A DNA stretch of 21,846 nt, from positions 1 through 21,846 of the forward strand of contig JALLAZ010000058.1 in assembly GCA_036939755.1 (NCBI GenBank). Reading direction: 5' to 3'. The first letter of the stretch is position 1, and each line of letters starts with the position of its first letter. The notes beneath the pieces are model-generated. The model was not told the DNA's origin and searched no databases. It was given only the letters and a program-made list of their open reading frames with translations. This document shows, in pieces, positions 19,700 to 21,846 of the stretch. A program made the translations under genes and the position numbers. Source of the stretch: Stephanodiscus triporus (lineage: Eukaryota > Bacillariophyta > Thalassiosirophyceae > Thalassiosirales > Thalassiosiraceae).

Positions 19700-21527
19700 C
19701 TAATTAACCGTCACCAATTTCTTCAAACTGGATGAAACATTTATCCTTGCATTGCAATAACGACTTACTTCTTGCGCCTCGAACTCTCCGATTGAATCCA
19801 ATAGCCACTGGCACGAAACCACTGCCAGATCCGCGTCCTCCAAGGACATCTGGCTGAGAAATTCATTCCCTAAGGATTTTGCATCGGACTCGTCTTTCAC
19901 CATGACGAGTAAGTGACAAGGTTCACTGCTAGGTCTATCCTCGATACGAGACCGCAATACATCTTTTAAAGTCGGGCCATTCTGATCAGCTCCTAAGGGC
20001 GTTGTATTCTCGATCTCTGCCAACGTCAGTCCCTTCTTAATGTTTTTCGATGAAGCTTTTGGGGGGTCGTACACTCTTGCCCCGCAAAGCTGCAAGAGGA
20101 TACTCACGTTGCCCCTGGTACAGTACGCGGATTCGTTCGCCTCGGAGTTCGATCGTCTTTTCCTCTTACCGGCGGTCCTATTGCCGCGATTCTGACGATC
20201 GAATTCGCCAACCAGAATGACGCTATATTCGCGCAACAAATCGGTGCCGGGAAAGAGAGTATGCAGACCCGCGTGCGGACCTTCCCCTCTTTGCCACAGA
20301 GAGTGACGTTCCAGGGCGGCCTCGCGGGCTCTCGTCGGCGCACCCCAGGTGTAGTTTGAAGCGCCCAGGACGAGATGATCTCCCCCGCCTCGTTTCTCTT
20401 CTGAGATCGTCCCGTCTGCGACCAGCTGGGACGGGAACGGATAACACTGGCCGTTCGTCGGTCCGCACCCCCTCGAGTTCCCCAGGGAGGAGATGAACTC
20501 CGCGTCCACGATGGGTAGGCCGCACGCCACGGCCAGATAGTACGGAAACGACCTCGGGACGATGACGGAGCCATCGACCGTGAAGTTCGGGTCCCTCTCG
20601 ACGCCGATGGCGTAAAAGGACGCGGGAGCGGGGGGGACATTGTCGGTCCTGTTCGACGAGAGCATCGACAGGAAGGATTCCCCCACCCCCTCGGCATCGA
20701 AGTCGAATCCCGAACGATCGAACGACCCTTTCGTCGCGTCGTCGCCAAATTCGTCGTCGTCGTCGTGGGGTCGAATCCCGAGCACGGAGACTAAACCGTC
20801 ATCGACGCACCTCCTAAGGCGGCGCGCGTGCTCGACGCTCAATTTCCATGACGGGTCGAGGAGGAAGGCCTTCGGATGCCGTCGAAAGGACACGCGAGCG
20901 GCGGCGGCGCGATGTGGTCTCCCCCCCGATGATGGCAAGCTCCCGCCGCCCGGCGAGGACGATCCATCGGCATATTTCGCGTCGATCTTTCTCGAGATCG
21001 GGACGACGATGCGTCCGAGTTGGCCGGAGGTCTCGGTTCGCCCCTCGTTGTGGTCGTCGTGGTAGTCGTTCGGTTCGGACAAGTTCTGAGAATCCCGCAC
21101 GGCGATGGGCGAGGGCGAAAATTCGGGAAGCGGGTCCGAATTTTCACGAACGAATACGGCACGCTCGTTCGAGAGGGGGGGGGACGACGACGACGCGGCC
21201 TCCTCGCGCCCGAGTCCCCCGTCGCGAAATTCGTTCGCGGCGACCGACGCGTCGTCGTCGTCGTGATCGCCGTCGGAAAGCTCACCCTCGCGCCCTCCCT
21301 CGTCGTTGTCGTTGTCTTCGTCGTCGCCGTCACCGTCGTCGCCGTTCGCGGCGATCCGAAAGTCCACGACCTCCAGCGTCTCCCCGTCCGCAGACGCCCC
21401 CGAGCAGTCGTTCCGACCCTCGTCGTCCTCTCGCCTCGTCCACCAATCTTCCGGGGCGGTCGCTTCGGCGAGGGAGAGACAGTGGGGCGTGGGCCGGAAG
21501 GGAAGGGAGAGGGGGCGAGGTGGGCAT

Positions 21528-21566
<39 letters not shown>

Positions 21567-21733
21567 TCGACAGTCAAGTCAAACACCAAAAATAACGATG
21601 TAAAACGAAAGTACTCACCCACGATACGCTCGATCTCTCGAAGCGACGACGCCACCGCGGATATTATGGGATTGTTCCTGACCGCCTCCCTGCTCCCGCC
21701 CTTGCACGTCACGGAGGCGCCGCATCCCTCCAC
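19700..21733 (-). CDS. Acidic protein with BRCT-like regions, probably DNA-damage or chromatin related
   Basis: The minus-strand frame is open for 677 codons. It probably contains one intron (21618-21463, GTGAGT donor, GAAG acceptor, phase 1) whose 156 bp keep the frame, so the spliced product would have 625 residues. The intron would remove a proline run encoded by a 38-nt poly-C. Residues 100-270 (unspliced numbering) are acidic, Ser-rich and probably disordered. A BRCT-like region is seen at about 285-420 (RHPKAFLLDPSWKLSVEHARRL, then VIVPRSFPYYLAVACGLPIVDAEFISSL). A second is at about 500-655 (REYSVILVGEF, VSILLQLCGARVYD, HLLVMVKDESDAKSLG, LAVVSCQWLLDSIGEF), whose Cys-Gln-Trp-Leu is the usual BRCT tryptophan helix. 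Tandem BRCT modules bind phosphoproteins in DNA-damage signalling (53BP1/Crb2 and MDC1 types). A basic KRKRR at 523-527 may be a nuclear signal. The family is likely; the ortholog is not assigned. Confidence 0.8.
21528..21565. repeat. 38-nt poly-G run, probably intronic
   Basis: Thirty-eight consecutive G on the plus strand (poly-C on the coding strand of the BRCT gene). It lies inside the predicted intron 21463-21618. The exact length is unreliable in any assembly. Confidence 0.9.
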
Positions 21734-21827
21734 TTTTTTTCGGACGAAAAGACCCCGGAGGGTGGGTGGGTGGGTGGGTGTGGAAGAAACGAACGACGAT
21801 TGAAGCGATAACGAAATTGGTCCATAT

Positions 21828-21846
21828 GGGGGGGGGGGGGGGGGGG
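21828..21846. repeat. Poly-G run at the window end
   Basis: Nineteen G reach the last base of the window, so the run is open-ended. It may mark an assembly break at a homopolymer. About 95 bp upstream of the BRCT start, the sequence also has short (GGGT)n repeats at about 21759-21780. Confidence 0.9.

Noticed and set aside
20848..21603. Plus-strand frames of up to 251 codons opposite the BRCT gene
   Set aside because: Arg/Ser/Val-rich antisense translations of GC-rich DNA without motifs.
1..21846. Mobile element, CRISPR array, tRNA or rRNA genes
   Set aside because: No transposase, reverse transcriptase, long terminal or inverted repeats, regular spacer array or cloverleaf was recognisable. 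The only long direct repeat is the in-frame one in the first gene.

Overview
This is a nuclear genomic window from a eukaryote, most likely a diatom. The evidence is short GT-AG introns of about 45 to 230 bp that restore reading frames exactly, a signal peptide followed by an ASAF-type motif of the kind that marks diatom plastid pre-proteins, a MYND zinc-finger protein with a C-terminal domain I associate with diatoms, and eukaryote-only genes such as Sec23. There is no operon structure, CRISPR array, rRNA or recognisable tRNA, and I see no transposon.

Layout from left to right: (1) 1-611 +, the 3' end of a Cys-containing repetitive surface-type protein with a C-terminal GPI-like tail; (2) 2485-1310 -, a MORN-repeat protein; (3) about 3267-4505 +, a protein-kinase gene broken by at least six frameshifts; (4) 5138-8059 +, a complete four-exon SEC23 (COPII coat); (5) 9462-8305 -, a CDPK/CaMK-like Ser/Thr kinase without EF-hands; (6) 9764-11038 +, a long coiled-coil protein; (7) 12282-11254 -, a TrpF-like TIM-barrel protein of unknown role; (8) 12377-14941 +, a seven-exon pseudouridine-5'-phosphate glycosidase/PfkB sugar-kinase fusion; (9) 16383-15091 -, a three-exon MYND zinc-finger protein; (10) 16852-19638 +, a five-exon SLC4-family bicarbonate transporter with an apparent plastid-targeting presequence; (11) 21733-19700 -, an acidic protein with BRCT-like regions, probably with one intron. 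The window ends in a 19-nt poly-G run.

Most neighbours are arranged divergent, convergent, divergent, and so on, with short gaps (94 bp between the start codons of genes 7 and 8; 61 bp between the ends of genes 10 and 11). Base composition is strongly mosaic. GC-rich blocks full of CGT/GTC trinucleotides and G or C homopolymers alternate with near-neutral blocks, and several switches fall inside single genes (SEC23, SLC4, BRCT).

The biologically most interesting items are the putative plastid bicarbonate transporter, a candidate part of a carbon-concentrating mechanism; the pseudouridine-salvage fusion gene sharing a 94-bp divergent promoter with an uncharacterised TIM-barrel protein; and the decayed or mis-assembled kinase. 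All exon structures were deduced from sequence by matching splice sites, phase and family similarity, without transcript data or database searches.
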